From a virus: a DNA stretch of 48,253 nucleotides. Positions 1-8,583 of this stretch are shown here, piece by piece. Each line of letters begins with the position of its first letter. The first letter of the stretch is position 1. The notes beneath the pieces were generated by a model. It saw only the letters and a program-made list of their open reading frames with translations. It ran no database searches and was not told the DNA's origin. Location: positions 1-48,253 of IMG/VR virus record IMGVR_UViG_3300025131_000070, one strand, 5' to 3'. The position numbers were made by a program, and so were the translations under genes.

Positions 1-1
1 C

Positions 2-1213
2 ATCGACGGGCCGCGGGACGACGGTGCTTCAGTGGCGCTCGTGCGTCAGTGCGAGGCCGTGGCGCGTCGAGCCGTGCCGGCAGGGCGCCTCGTCGTGCGC
101 GGCAAGAATCTCGGTGTCGGCCTGCACCAGACTGGCGCGCGGCGCTTCCTGTTCGAGGAGCAAGGCTACGACGAGGTGATTCAGGCCGAAGACGACGTCG
201 AGCTCGCGCCGTGCGCGCTCACAGCGCTAGGCGCGCTGCACCATGCGCGGCCGGGCCTGATCGGGCACAGCTTCATGGACACGCGCTCGCATGACGACAA
301 GCTGCGCGCGCTGCACGACGTTCGTCCGGGGACCGCGCTGGTCTGCGCGCTGATCACTGGCGCGGTGTACGACGCGACGGCCGAGGTCATGGACACGTAC
401 GCCGAGCGGTTCCTCATGCCGCTGCACCAGCGCGGGCGCGCGTACAAGTGGCGCGACGATGACGCCATCCGCGCGTTCCTGTCAGACCTCGTCGGGTTCG
501 ACGTCACACCGCTGTACCCGACGAGCCAGGACGCAACCCTGCTTGCTGCGTGCGTCGCGGCCGGCGTGCCGACCTGGTCGCCGACCGTGAACCACATCCG
601 GCACGTCGTGGACACCGGCGAGCACGTGCTGCCCAGCTCGCGCGTCGGTGTCGCCTGTCGAGAGACCAAGCTGCATAAACTCCCGGGCGCGGCCGTAGTC
701 ACCGCGCTGTCCGACCCGCGGATGGACGACACGTCGCCGCCGCTGGGCAGCTCGCGCAGTTACCCAGCAGCAAGCCTGCTGCGGCTGTACACGGAGGCGC
801 GGCCGAAGACCGCCATCCAGTACGGCATCACGCCCGCGACGCCTGCGCTGCTCGGGTTGACCGAGGGCGAGCTTCACACGGCCGAGGTCGAGCGGGCGTG
901 GCTGGAACGTGTTGCGTTTGACGTGGCCGCGACAGCCTTCCGCGAGCGCTGGCGTCCGTACGGGCACCGCCCATTCGCGGCCGTCGCGCGCCTCGACGAC
1001 GCGCTCGCGCTGACGCCGGGCTTGCCTGCTGCGGCGGACCTGGTGCTCGTGAACGCGCCGGCCGGTGGCGCGAGCGCTCGAGCAGGCGCGCGTCGAGTGG
1101 CGCCCGGTGGGTTGCTGCTGATCGATGACCCGCACGCGCGCCCGCCTACAGGGAACTGGCAGCGTGTCGAAGCAGACGGCGCCGCGGCGTTCCGTCGAGG
1201 AGGTACGACATGA
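2..1213 (+). CDS. Glycosyltransferase (GT-A type) with C-terminal Rossmann-like domain, 5' partial
   Basis: The frame is open to the left edge, so the true start is outside the window; the GTG at 32 is read here as an internal Val. The first readable residues (IDGPRDDG) and the later NLGVGLHQTG and QAEDDVELAP segments match the layout of GT-A glycosyltransferases, where an acidic EDD-type motif binds the metal and nucleotide sugar. The last 120 residues carry a different pattern, DLVLVNAP followed by RVAPGGLLLIDDPH, which resembles the final strands of a class I methyltransferase-type Rossmann fold, although no clear SAM-binding glycine loop is visible. The product could decorate a virion protein or DNA, but the target cannot be told from sequence. 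It ends in an ATGA overlap with the next gene, so it belongs to the head/tail operon. Confidence 0.6.
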   Translation: MDGPRDDGASVALVRQCEAVARRAVPAGRLVVRGKNLGVGLHQTGARRFLFEEQGYDEVIQAEDDVELAPCALTALGALHHARPGLIGHSFMDTRSHDDKLRALHDVRPGTALVCALITGAVYDATAEVMDTYAERFLMPLHQRGRAYKWRDDDAIRAFLSDLVGFDVTPLYPTSQDATLLAACVAAGVPTWSPTVNHIRHVVDTGEHVLPSSRVGVACRETKLHKLPGAAVVTALSDPRMDDTSPPLGSSRSYPAASLLRLYTEARPKTAIQYGITPATPALLGLTEGELHTAEVERAWLERVAFDVAATAFRERWRPYGHRPFAAVARLDDALALTPGLPAAADLVLVNAPAGGASARAGARRVAPGGLLLIDDPHARPPTGNWQRVEADGAAAFRRGGTT

Positions 1214-1716
1214 ACAACGTGGACGAGGGCGGACGGCGGCTGGCCGAGGGACTCCGGAAACAGCGCAGAGCGGAAGCCGCTGTCCGTCGACGCGCAGCCG
1301 CCAAGGCGCGGCCGCCGGCGCCCCCGCCGGACGCCGAGCAGGTCGTCGCGGTAGCAGCCGAGGACATGGCGCGGTTCGCCGAGCTGCACCAGCAGTCGCA
1401 GACCGAGCGCCTGCGCTTCGCGGACATGGCGGCGCAGGCGATGCAACAGCTCGCGCCCCAGCTCGTGACAATGGGCACGGCGAACAAGGACGTCCGGGAG
1501 GCGATCGAGCACCTCGCGGAGAAGTACCAGATCGCGCCCAAGGTGGAGGGTACGGACGCTGTGTGGGAGCTGCTGCCATCCAAGGGCGGCTTCGTACGCC
1601 GCGAAGACGTGCCGGCCGAGACCGTGCCCACCGCCGAGGTCCCCGCTGCTGACCCCGAGCCCGACCCGGACAAGATGCACGGGGCCGGCGACGGGCAAGG
1701 CGGCTCTGATTACTGA
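1210..1716 (+). CDS. Unknown protein, Ala/Arg/Glu-rich, probably helical
   Basis: I do not recognise this 168-residue protein. A strong GAGGAGG ribosome binding site lies 6 to 12 bases before the ATG, which overlaps the stop of the glycosyltransferase (ATGA). The first 45 residues are basic and Ala/Pro-rich. Residues 45-120 look like continuous amphipathic helix, and the tail from about 135 is acidic and Pro-rich and likely disordered. It has no membrane segment or signal peptide. Its place just before connector genes is compatible with a minor head or scaffold-like protein, but this is position only. Confidence 0.5.
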   Translation: MNNVDEGGRRLAEGLRKQRRAEAAVRRRAAAKARPPAPPPDAEQVVAVAAEDMARFAELHQQSQTERLRFADMAAQAMQQLAPQLVTMGTANKDVREAIEHLAEKYQIAPKVEGTDAVWELLPSKGGFVRREDVPAETVPTAEVPAADPEPDPDKMHGAGDGQGGSDY

Positions 1717-1736
1717 TGTGATAGGCTAGGCTCGCC

Positions 1737-2810
1737 GTGTCAGGGCCGGCCGTACTCAACTTCGTCGTCCAGAACCTGCGGGCCGTCCGCCAGTTCTACG
1801 ACGAGATCCGCGTACACCGCTCCACGACAGGCCGCAACGGCGCCTACGCCGAGGTCACGGGCGCCGGCGCCGCGGAGTACCCGCGCATCCCGCTCCGGGA
1901 CGACCGAATCGTCTACGAGTTTGCCCACCGCCAGGGCGACCCCACGGACTGGTACCGGATCACCTACAGCCTCTCCACCGACAACACGGTGGAGTCGTCG
2001 ACGTGCGACCCCATCCGCGCCGATCTCGAGCAGGTGCGGGACGTCATTACCGCGCAGGAGATCAAGACCAATTACCTGTTCGGGCTCGACCTGACGGACG
2101 ACTTCGGCAACGAACTGCCCGACAGCGTCTTCGAGTGGTACGCGCTGGCCGCGGTGGACCTGCTGGAGTCGCAGATCGACACGGCCATCCGCACGAGGGT
2201 CATCGACAGCTCCGCGACGGATGGCGGCATCTCCACACCGGGCGACGAGTTCCACGACTTCTTGGTGCAGGAGTACTACAAGTTCATCTGGCTGCAGGTG
2301 GACCGGTACCCAATCATCAGCGTGGACCGCCTGCGCCTGGTGCTGCCGAACGGCCAAGAGGTCATCAACTTCGACCCGAGCTGGTTCAAGGTGAACAGCG
2401 CCAAGGGCCAGATCATGATCATCCCGAGCTCGGGCTCGGTCGCGACGATCACGCTTGGGCAGTCCGGTGCGTGGCTCCCGCTGGTGTACGGCTGGACGGA
2501 CTTCATTCCGGAGGTCTTCGAGATCCGCTACACCGCCGGCCACGCCAACGGCGTGCCGGCCGCGCTCAAGAACCTCGTCGGCAAGATGGCCGCGATCGGC
2601 CCGCTGGCGATTCTCGGTGACCTGATCATCGGGGCCGGTATCGCCGAGCAGAACATCTCGATGGACGGGCTCATGCAGGGCGTCCGCAGCACCGCGTCGG
2701 CGACCAACTCCGGCTTCGGTGCACGCGTCCGGCAATACCTCGCCGAGATCAAGCAGGAGCGCAAAGACCTCTACCGCTACTACCGCGGTATCCCGATGCA
2801 GGTGGCGTGA
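1737..2810 (+). CDS. Putative head-tail connector (adaptor) protein
   Basis: This 357-residue protein begins with GTG after a 20-base gap that contains only a weak AGG-type ribosome binding site. Its C-terminal third (YTAGHANGVPAALKNL, then helices with MAAIGPLAILGDLI and a basic ERKDLYRYYRG end) resembles the helical adaptor proteins that sit under the portal ring: a YTAG-type turn, then helices packing against the portal. The middle is beta-rich (DRYPIISVDRLRLVLPNG). It is followed by a Cys-rich neck-type gene and tail completion genes, the usual connector order. The adaptor call is inferred from this layout and weak motif likeness. It could also be another neck or collar component. Confidence 0.45.
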   Translation: MSGPAVLNFVVQNLRAVRQFYDEIRVHRSTTGRNGAYAEVTGAGAAEYPRIPLRDDRIVYEFAHRQGDPTDWYRITYSLSTDNTVESSTCDPIRADLEQVRDVITAQEIKTNYLFGLDLTDDFGNELPDSVFEWYALAAVDLLESQIDTAIRTRVIDSSATDGGISTPGDEFHDFLVQEYYKFIWLQVDRYPIISVDRLRLVLPNGQEVINFDPSWFKVNSAKGQIMIIPSSGSVATITLGQSGAWLPLVYGWTDFIPEVFEIRYTAGHANGVPAALKNLVGKMAAIGPLAILGDLIIGAGIAEQNISMDGLMQGVRSTASATNSGFGARVRQYLAEIKQERKDLYRYYRGIPMQVA

Positions 2811-3616
2811 TGGCGGCGGCCTCGGACGTCGTTGGGCTGCCGTACAAGCTCAACCCGCGGGTGGACTTCGACATCACGCGGTTCGAGAAGCTCATCGAGC
2901 GGAGCCCGCGCTTCGTTTGGGAGCGCAGCTCGTTGTGCCCGTGCGCGGACAACAACACGCAGACGCAGCAAGCCGACGCGACCTGCGCGCTGTGCAACGG
3001 GACCGGCTACTTCTGGTTCGGCCCCAACGGCTACGTCGTGGACGAGGACATCGTCGGCGAGCTCACTCAGGCACAGAAGAGTGTGCAGTCCCGCAATGGC
3101 GGCGCGGTCATCCGCGGCTTCATGGCCAGCTCTCAGATGATGCAGACGGGTCGCGATCGGCTCGGTGTGTGGTTCTGGGGTCAGATGCGCGTTACCGTGC
3201 GGCCCGAGAACAAGCTCGGGTACTACGACCGCCTCATCAACCTCGACGAGTCCATCGTGTTCACCGAGACGCTGGCGTTGGACGGCACCGCGACGTCCCA
3301 GCTCCGCTACCCAGCCATCGACGTGTACGAGCTGCGCAGCCTCACGACGCGCTACACATGCGGCGTACACTTTGACCTCGTCGACGGGGACGTCTCGTGG
3401 CTCGGCGGACAGGAGCCCGACGCCGACACGCGCGTCGCGGTGCACTACCTCTGCCACCCCGCGTGGATCGTCATCAACTTCCCACACGTCGACCGCGCGT
3501 CGACCACGCGCGCGAAGACGCGGACCGCAGCTGGGCAGCCGTCGCCGCCGCCAGTGCCGCAGTCGCTGCCAGTGCAGGCCGACGTGAAGCTCGAGTTCGA
3601 GCGGGAGGGCGACTGA
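2810..3616 (+). CDS. Neck/head-closure-type virion protein with zinc-binding Cys cluster
   Basis: The start is taken as the ATG at 2810, which overlaps the previous stop as TGATG; a GTG one codon upstream is possible. Residues 43-62 hold CPC and CALCNGTG, a four-Cys cluster that probably binds zinc, similar to Cys clusters seen in head-closure proteins of many tailed phages. The rest is mainly beta-structure (GVWFWGQMRVTVRP, VAVHYLCHPAWIVINFPHV), with a Pro-rich linker near 235-250 and an acidic end. Position between the connector-like gene and tail completion genes supports a stopper or head-closure role. Exact function is inference. Confidence 0.45.
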   Translation: MAAASDVVGLPYKLNPRVDFDITRFEKLIERSPRFVWERSSLCPCADNNTQTQQADATCALCNGTGYFWFGPNGYVVDEDIVGELTQAQKSVQSRNGGAVIRGFMASSQMMQTGRDRLGVWFWGQMRVTVRPENKLGYYDRLINLDESIVFTETLALDGTATSQLRYPAIDVYELRSLTTRYTCGVHFDLVDGDVSWLGGQEPDADTRVAVHYLCHPAWIVINFPHVDRASTTRAKTRTAAGQPSPPPVPQSLPVQADVKLEFEREGD

Positions 3617-3651
3617 TGCTGGACACTGGGGAGGGCGACTGATGCTGGACA
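3603..3651 (+). repeat. Tandem direct repeat of 23 bp at a gene junction
   Basis: Bases 3603-3625 and 3629-3651 are identical, with a period of 26. The unit spans the end of the upstream gene, the TGATG stop/start junction and the first codons of the next gene. The first copy carries the stop of the neck gene and the second carries the start of the following gene, so neither reading frame is damaged. Confidence 0.9.
3616..3642 (+). other. Eight-codon minicistron created by the duplication
   Basis: An ATG at 3616 overlaps the stop of the upstream gene. It reads MLDTGEGD and stops at 3640-3642, where the A of the TGA is the first base of the next ATG. A coupled chain of two TGATG junctions therefore survives the duplication. 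Whether it is translated as a distinct peptide is unknown; its main effect may be to pass terminating ribosomes to the next gene. Confidence 0.5.
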
Positions 3652-4334
3652 TCAGCTTCGATGGCGGACCGCGCTACGCCGACAGCATGGAAGAGGCCAC
3701 GACCGGTGTGCGTCGGGACATCCTCGAGAGTGTCGGCCGCGAGCTGCGCGAGCGCTGGGTGCAGATGGTCGAGCGCGAGGTCTCGCCAGAGATCGCCGCG
3801 ATCTACGTCGAGGCGATCTCCGAGCCGATCATCATCGGCGACAGTGTGTCCGTGGAGCTGAACGAGGACCACCACGTCGTCGTCCGCACCGTCGAGCACG
3901 GCCAGCGAAGCGCGGACCTCAAGGAGTCGTTGCTCCGCTCGCCCAAGGCCAAGGTCTCCAAGGAGGGCAACCGGTACATCGACGTCCCGCTGGTCTACAA
4001 GGACCCGCGCATGGTCGCGCAGCGGCGCGTCTTCCCGTCTCAGCTGCTCCCGTTGTTCCGGGCGGCCAAGGACCCGCGTGCGACCATCATCCCGCGCAAT
4101 GCGGACCACGGGCTCGCGCGGCTCCGCAAGGACCCGCCAGAGTGGAAGAAGCGCCACAACACGCCGATGAACCGCTTCCAGGGTGTGAAGTTCCGGCGCG
4201 TCTCGGACAAGAGCACCAGCTGGATCTCGCAGACCACGTCGGCGCACAACTTCGCTGATCGCATGCAGCACGTCGTGGCCCAGGTCGTCGACAGCGCGAT
4301 CGACAAGGAGCTGAAGAGGGGCCGCCTCGCATGA
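3642..4334 (+). CDS. Putative tail-completion/neck protein
   Basis: The protein has 230 residues. The ATG is the second of two identical junction copies and carries its own GGGAGGGCGACTG upstream sequence as ribosome binding site. It is mixed and basic, with a helical first third (MEEATTGVRRDILESVGRELRERWVQ is broken into two helices), a beta segment (EPIIIGDSVSVELNEDHHVVVRTVE) and a basic RRVFPSQLLPLF to C-terminal half. This layout and the position before the terminator-like gene fit the HK97 gp10-like or other neck proteins. I see no catalytic motif. The function is inferred from order only. Confidence 0.4.
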   Translation: MLDISFDGGPRYADSMEEATTGVRRDILESVGRELRERWVQMVEREVSPEIAAIYVEAISEPIIIGDSVSVELNEDHHVVVRTVEHGQRSADLKESLLRSPKAKVSKEGNRYIDVPLVYKDPRMVAQRRVFPSQLLPLFRAAKDPRATIIPRNADHGLARLRKDPPEWKKRHNTPMNRFQGVKFRRVSDKSTSWISQTTSAHNFADRMQHVVAQVVDSAIDKELKRGRLA

Positions 4335-5050
4335 TCGAACGGTTCATCTACACCGCGCTCGCCGACGGCATCGCCGAGCTCACCGACGAACCCGTCCGCC
4401 TCGAGCGCATCTTCGACTTCTTCCAAGGGCTCGACGACGAGGAGGTCGCCAAGATCCGGACGTACTTCGCGAGCGACCCGCCGAACGTCATCCACAACTT
4501 CCCGCGGGAGAACAGCCCGTTCCCGCTGTACGCCATCGTCCTCAAGAACGAGTCGGAGCCGACCAAGTTCCTCGGCGACTTCGCCGGCCAGATCACCGAT
4601 CTAGACCTGGAGGCGTACGAGGGCTTCGAAGCCGACGGCGTCGACGGCTCCGAGGTGTTCGGCTCCATCTACCAGCACGCGTTCAACATCATGGTGTACG
4701 CGAAGCACCCTGATGTGTGCATCTGGTACTACCACATCGCCAAGTACCTCATGACGCGCGCGCGCGCCTTCTTCGTGGACTGCGGCCTGTTCGACATGGA
4801 GCTGGGCGGCCAGGACGTGGCGCCCGATCCTCGCTACACGCCGGCCTTCCTGTTCGCGCGCACCCTGCGCTTCTCCTGCCAACGCCAGTTCGAGGTCGTG
4901 GGCGAGCCCGCAGCGTCCGACGCCGAGGGCGGTGGCCGCGTCCGGGCGGTGGCCGGCATTCACGTCGCCGGCGGCTCGAACACCACCGCTGACGGCGACG
5001 ACCCGGTGCCCGGGGTCAAGACACTCGTCACGCCCTACAATACAGAGTAA
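4331..5050 (+). CDS. Putative tail terminator / tail-completion protein
   Basis: This 239-residue acidic protein overlaps the previous gene by ATGA. The first half reads FDFFQGLDDEEVAKIRTYF then PRENSPFPLYAIVLKNESE and FLGDF, a pattern I associate with proteins encoded just before the sheath in myoviruses. The middle (YQHAFNIMVYAKHPDVCIWYY, helix, then a beta hairpin) fits the small alpha/beta fold of tail terminators, which cap the tail tube and join it to the neck. From about residue 190 it becomes Gly/Ala/Asp-rich and probably flexible. It stands two genes before the sheath, where a terminator is expected. Confidence 0.45.
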   Translation: MIERFIYTALADGIAELTDEPVRLERIFDFFQGLDDEEVAKIRTYFASDPPNVIHNFPRENSPFPLYAIVLKNESEPTKFLGDFAGQITDLDLEAYEGFEADGVDGSEVFGSIYQHAFNIMVYAKHPDVCIWYYHIAKYLMTRARAFFVDCGLFDMELGGQDVAPDPRYTPAFLFARTLRFSCQRQFEVVGEPAASDAEGGGRVRAVAGIHVAGGSNTTADGDDPVPGVKTLVTPYNTE

Positions 5051-5062
5051 AAGGGAGGGGAC

Positions 5063-5317
5063 GTGGCTACGAGACGAACCAGACGACGAGCTCCGTCGAA
5101 GCCGGTCACGCCCGAAGTGGCACCAGCGCCGGTCGCGCCGCCCGAGCCCGAGCTCCCCCGCGTCAAGCTCGTCGTGTTCACCCAGAACTCCGGCGTCCAC
5201 CCGGTCCGCATGGCCGGCTTCATCCGCAAGATGAAGGGGATCAAGCCCGAGCGGCGAACGATGGTAGAGTGGCGGCAGACGTATGAGGCGTTCCTACGCG
5301 CCCCCATCGTAGGATAG
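5063..5317 (+). CDS. Small basic protein of unknown function
   Basis: The GTG start has a very strong GGGAGGGGAC ribosome binding site. The protein has 84 residues. The first 30 are an Arg-rich then Pro-rich disordered tail (ATRRTRRRAPSKPVTP). The remaining 50 form a compact basic segment with VKLVVFTQNSGVHPVR and FIRKMKGIKPERR. It lies directly before the sheath gene and shares its strand and spacing. I do not recognise a family. A minor tail or assembly factor is possible. Confidence 0.5.
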   Translation: MATRRTRRRAPSKPVTPEVAPAPVAPPEPELPRVKLVVFTQNSGVHPVRMAGFIRKMKGIKPERRTMVEWRQTYEAFLRAPIVG

Positions 5318-5329
5318 AGGTACTGAGAG

Positions 5330-8053
5330 ATGACGGCGACCACGATCTTCTTCGACGGACGACTGACGGCGGTTCCCGGTGTCGAGACGCGCGTGGACGC
5401 GTCTGCGCTCGAGCAGGTGGGACTGGGCGCGAGCGGCGTGGTGGGGCTCATCGGCACAGCCGTGGGCGGCCGGCCCGTCAGCTCCTCGATTACCCTCGAC
5501 CAGTTCATCCAACTGAACAGTCCGCGAGCAGCTCGGGACACCTTCCGCAGCGGCGACTTGCGCGAGGCGTGCTCGATCGCGTTCGAGCCCTCGACCGACG
5601 CGGCCATCCCGGGCGGCGCGCAGTCGATCATCGCGATGAAGGTCAACCAGGCCACGCAGTCCACGCTGGTCCTGTCGAACGGCATCGGTGATGCGCTCAC
5701 CTTGACCTCCGAGGACTGGGGCGCGTTCACCGAGCAGATCAGCGTCTCGGTCGCCACTGCCAGCGCAGGCGCCTTCGGGCGGCTGCTCACCGTCGTCTTC
5801 GAAGCGACGACCGAGTCCGGCGACGGCGTCGGGCAGGTCGACAGCACACTCACCGGCGAAGAGACGGCGATGTTCCAGCTCGACTACGAGCCCACTACGG
5901 GCGAGGGCGGCTGGGAGACGATGACAGCCGATGCGCTGCCCGCCGGCACCGTGCGCTGCTACGGCACGCGCGAGGACGAAGGGCAGTCGGACGAGGTCGC
6001 CGACGTAGCGCCTGGCGCATTCCCTGCGACCATCGAGGCGGTCTCGTCGGCCGCCGGCGACACCACGCAGACCGTCACGGTGTACGGGCTCGACAACTCG
6101 GTGACGCCCGTAGCGATCACCGAGACCCTCCAGCTCAACGGCGTGGTCGCGTCGCCGGCGAGCGCGCAGACCTTCAGCAAGGTCCTCGGCGCGACCATGA
6201 GCGCGGCGGCCGTGGGGACCGTCACGGTGGACGTCTCCGGCGGCGGTGCGACCTGCGTGTCGTTCGGGATCGGCGTGACCGCTCGAGGCGTGACGCAACC
6301 TTCGGGCATGTTCGTCGGCAACGCCGCGATCGTGCTGACCACGAACGACGCGACGCCGAATCGTGACGGCGCGACGGCCACGGCTGACGTGGTGGTGAGC
6401 GGGCTGGCCGCCAATGGCGCGGCGCAGGTTGTCCGCGTGCAGGTCAACGCACAGACCTTCATCCTGTCGAGCGTCACGTGGTCGCGCATCGACCTCGTCG
6501 CCTACGGCGAGATCGATCAGGCAACCGGCGTGGACACCACGATCCACGCCATCGCAGCCCAGACGAACAGCGCGCACGACACGCTGACGAAGGTGCAGGA
6601 CTACTTCAACGCCCGGCAGGTCGACAACCCGACCCTCGGTGCGCAGGAGTACGGCTTCACGTTCACGATGCGGTCGGCGAGCACGGGTCTCGACCCGGCG
6701 CTGCTCGACTGGACGAACACGCCGACGAACATCTTCAACCAGACCACGCACGCCGGCTTCAGCGCCGTGCTCAACGCGATGGTCAACTACTACAACACGA
6801 GCTCGGACCTCGTGACGGCGGTCCGGACCGCGTTCACCGCGAAGGTGTACACGCTGCAGGTGCTGACCAACGCAGCGGGCAGTTGGGTCGTCAACGTCGA
6901 CGGCACAGCCGTGACTGGCGCGGGTGGGGCCGATGCAGACGCGACGGCTGCGGCCATCGTCGCGGCGATCAACACGCACCCGACGGTCTCGCAGCTCGTC
7001 ACGGCCGTGGCGACCAGCACCGCCGGCGGCTTCACGATCACCGGCGACACAGCGCGGACTGCGCCGGGCTACGTCGTCACCGTGGATGCCGCGCCCGGCG
7101 TCGGCGCGTGGGGTGCAGCGACGCCGGCGCTGACGACGGCACAGGCCGGTAGCGGCCAGGCGCCGGACAACGTCACGAACCAGTTCCTCGCGGGTGGCAG
7201 CGAGGGCGCTGCGACCTTCGACGACTACCAGGAGGCGCTCGACCAGCTCCGCAAGGTGGACTGCAACACCATCGTGGTGCTCACGGGCGATCCGTCCGTG
7301 CACCTCGCGCTCGAGGCGCACTGCGCGTACATGGGCGGCGCCGGCAAGTCGGAGCGCGACGGCATCGTGGGTTTGTCTGCCTTGGACGCGAGTGAGGACC
7401 CGACCGGCGTGCTGCCGGCCAAGGCGAGCATCAAGTCGCAGATCCTCTCGATCAACTCCCGACACGTCCGGGCCTGCGCGCAGACCATCGACCGCCCGAA
7501 CACGGCGGGCGTCTCGACGACGTTCATGCCCTGGTTCCAGGCCGTGGGCGCTGCGGGCATGCAGGCCGGCTCGCCGGTGGGCACCAGCCTCACCCGCAAG
7601 ACCATGAAGGTCACGTCGCTCGGGCAGGACAGCTCGTGGGACCCGGTCGAGGACGCGCACGAGATGATCCTCTCGGGGCTGTGGTTCATGGAGGCGCACC
7701 GGACCGGTCGGCGCTGCGTCCGGAACATCACGACGTACCTGCAGTCGGTCAACCTGGCCTTCGTCGAGGCGTCGGTGAACGAGGCAGTGAACTTCACCGT
7801 GTTCAACTTCCGGAACGCCATGGAGACGGTGGTCGGGGAGCCAGGCTTCGCGGGCACGCTGGCGGCCGGCAAGAGCGCGGCGCAGACCATCCTCAACCTG
7901 CTGCTGCGAGAGGGCACCATCGTCCAGTGGCGGGCGCTCTCGCTGACGCTCGCGGCGGATGTGATGGACGTGAGCGTGGAGGTCGCGCCCATCATCCCGG
8001 TCAACTTCGTCCGGGCAACGGTCCACCTGGTCACGTTGTCCCAGGCGGCGTAA
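5330..8053 (+). CDS. Contractile tail sheath protein, enlarged
   Basis: The last 280 residues are typical of phage sheath subunits: FDDYQEALDQLRKVDCNTIVV, a DGIVGLSALD segment, SRHVRACAQTI, VTSLGQDSSWDPVEDAHEM, then a helix and a beta-strand end (VNFVRATVHLVTLS) used for sheath-sheath and sheath-tube contacts. At 907 residues it is much longer than the usual 400-700. The extra length is in the middle, where two beta-rich modules can be seen at about residues 235-310 (TTQTVTVYGLDNS to GTVTV) and 500-600 (YTLQVLTNAAGSWVVNVDG to VVTVDAAPG). These are probably surface domains inserted between sheath core elements. AGAGG nine bases upstream supports the ATG. The tube gene follows after ten bases. 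Confidence 0.92.
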   Translation: MTATTIFFDGRLTAVPGVETRVDASALEQVGLGASGVVGLIGTAVGGRPVSSSITLDQFIQLNSPRAARDTFRSGDLREACSIAFEPSTDAAIPGGAQSIIAMKVNQATQSTLVLSNGIGDALTLTSEDWGAFTEQISVSVATASAGAFGRLLTVVFEATTESGDGVGQVDSTLTGEETAMFQLDYEPTTGEGGWETMTADALPAGTVRCYGTREDEGQSDEVADVAPGAFPATIEAVSSAAGDTTQTVTVYGLDNSVTPVAITETLQLNGVVASPASAQTFSKVLGATMSAAAVGTVTVDVSGGGATCVSFGIGVTARGVTQPSGMFVGNAAIVLTTNDATPNRDGATATADVVVSGLAANGAAQVVRVQVNAQTFILSSVTWSRIDLVAYGEIDQATGVDTTIHAIAAQTNSAHDTLTKVQDYFNARQVDNPTLGAQEYGFTFTMRSASTGLDPALLDWTNTPTNIFNQTTHAGFSAVLNAMVNYYNTSSDLVTAVRTAFTAKVYTLQVLTNAAGSWVVNVDGTAVTGAGGADADATAAAIVAAINTHPTVSQLVTAVATSTAGGFTITGDTARTAPGYVVTVDAAPGVGAWGAATPALTTAQAGSGQAPDNVTNQFLAGGSEGAATFDDYQEALDQLRKVDCNTIVVLTGDPSVHLALEAHCAYMGGAGKSERDGIVGLSALDASEDPTGVLPAKASIKSQILSINSRHVRACAQTIDRPNTAGVSTTFMPWFQAVGAAGMQAGSPVGTSLTRKTMKVTSLGQDSSWDPVEDAHEMILSGLWFMEAHRTGRRCVRNITTYLQSVNLAFVEASVNEAVNFTVFNFRNAMETVVGEPGFAGTLAAGKSAAQTILNLLLREGTIVQWRALSLTLAADVMDVSVEVAPIIPVNFVRATVHLVTLSQAA

Positions 8054-8063
8054 GGAGTAGTTC

Positions 8064-8543
8064 ATGGCGGCACCGGCTTCACAACGCGCAGGCATCACGA
8101 AGGGCAAAGTCGCCACCGGCGCACGCGTCCACCTGGCGATCAAGCAGAAGCCGGTGGGCTACGCGACGATTGCTTCGTACAGCGAGACGATCGGCTACGA
8201 CCCCGTGGCCGTGCTCGACCAGATGGAGATCGCCGAGCACGTGCCGGTCAGCTACGACGTCACGTTCACCGCGGCGCGGCTGTACATCGTCAAGAAGTCG
8301 CTCAAGGAGATCGGCTTCATGCCGCAGTGGCCGTCCGGCCAGGGCAGCGACCAGCTCCTGCTGAACATCCTCGCGCTTGGCGAGATGACGGCCGACATCA
8401 TCGACCAGCAGGAGAGCACGCTGGTCAGCCTCGAGGGCGTGCGGGTCACCTCGCACAACCTGACGTTCGGTGCCCGGAGCATCGTCGGCGAGGACGTCGC
8501 GTTCGTCGCCATCCGCGCCATCGACGCGGTCGAAGCCCCGTAG
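8064..8543 (+). CDS. Tail tube protein
   Basis: The protein has 159 residues, the usual length for a myovirus tube subunit, and its gene directly follows the sheath with an AAGGAG ribosome binding site. The sequence is a run of short beta-strands around one helix (SYSETIGYDPVAVLDQM, YDVTFTAARLYIVKKSLKEIG, SLEGVRVTSHNLTFGARS), as in the tube fold that stacks into the rigid channel inside the sheath. The sheath-tube-chaperone-tape order makes the call firm even without a sequence search. Confidence 0.85.
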   Translation: MAAPASQRAGITKGKVATGARVHLAIKQKPVGYATIASYSETIGYDPVAVLDQMEIAEHVPVSYDVTFTAARLYIVKKSLKEIGFMPQWPSGQGSDQLLLNILALGEMTADIIDQQESTLVSLEGVRVTSHNLTFGARSIVGEDVAFVAIRAIDAVEAP

Positions 8544-8583
8544 GTTACTGTCCGTACAGCCCCAGTTCTGGTAGAACGCGGAC

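Noticed and set aside
5294-8143. A 949-codon open frame on the minus strand across the sheath gene
   Set aside because: It is a high-GC shadow: composition is Arg/Ala/Gly/His-rich without motifs, while the plus frame has clear sheath motifs.
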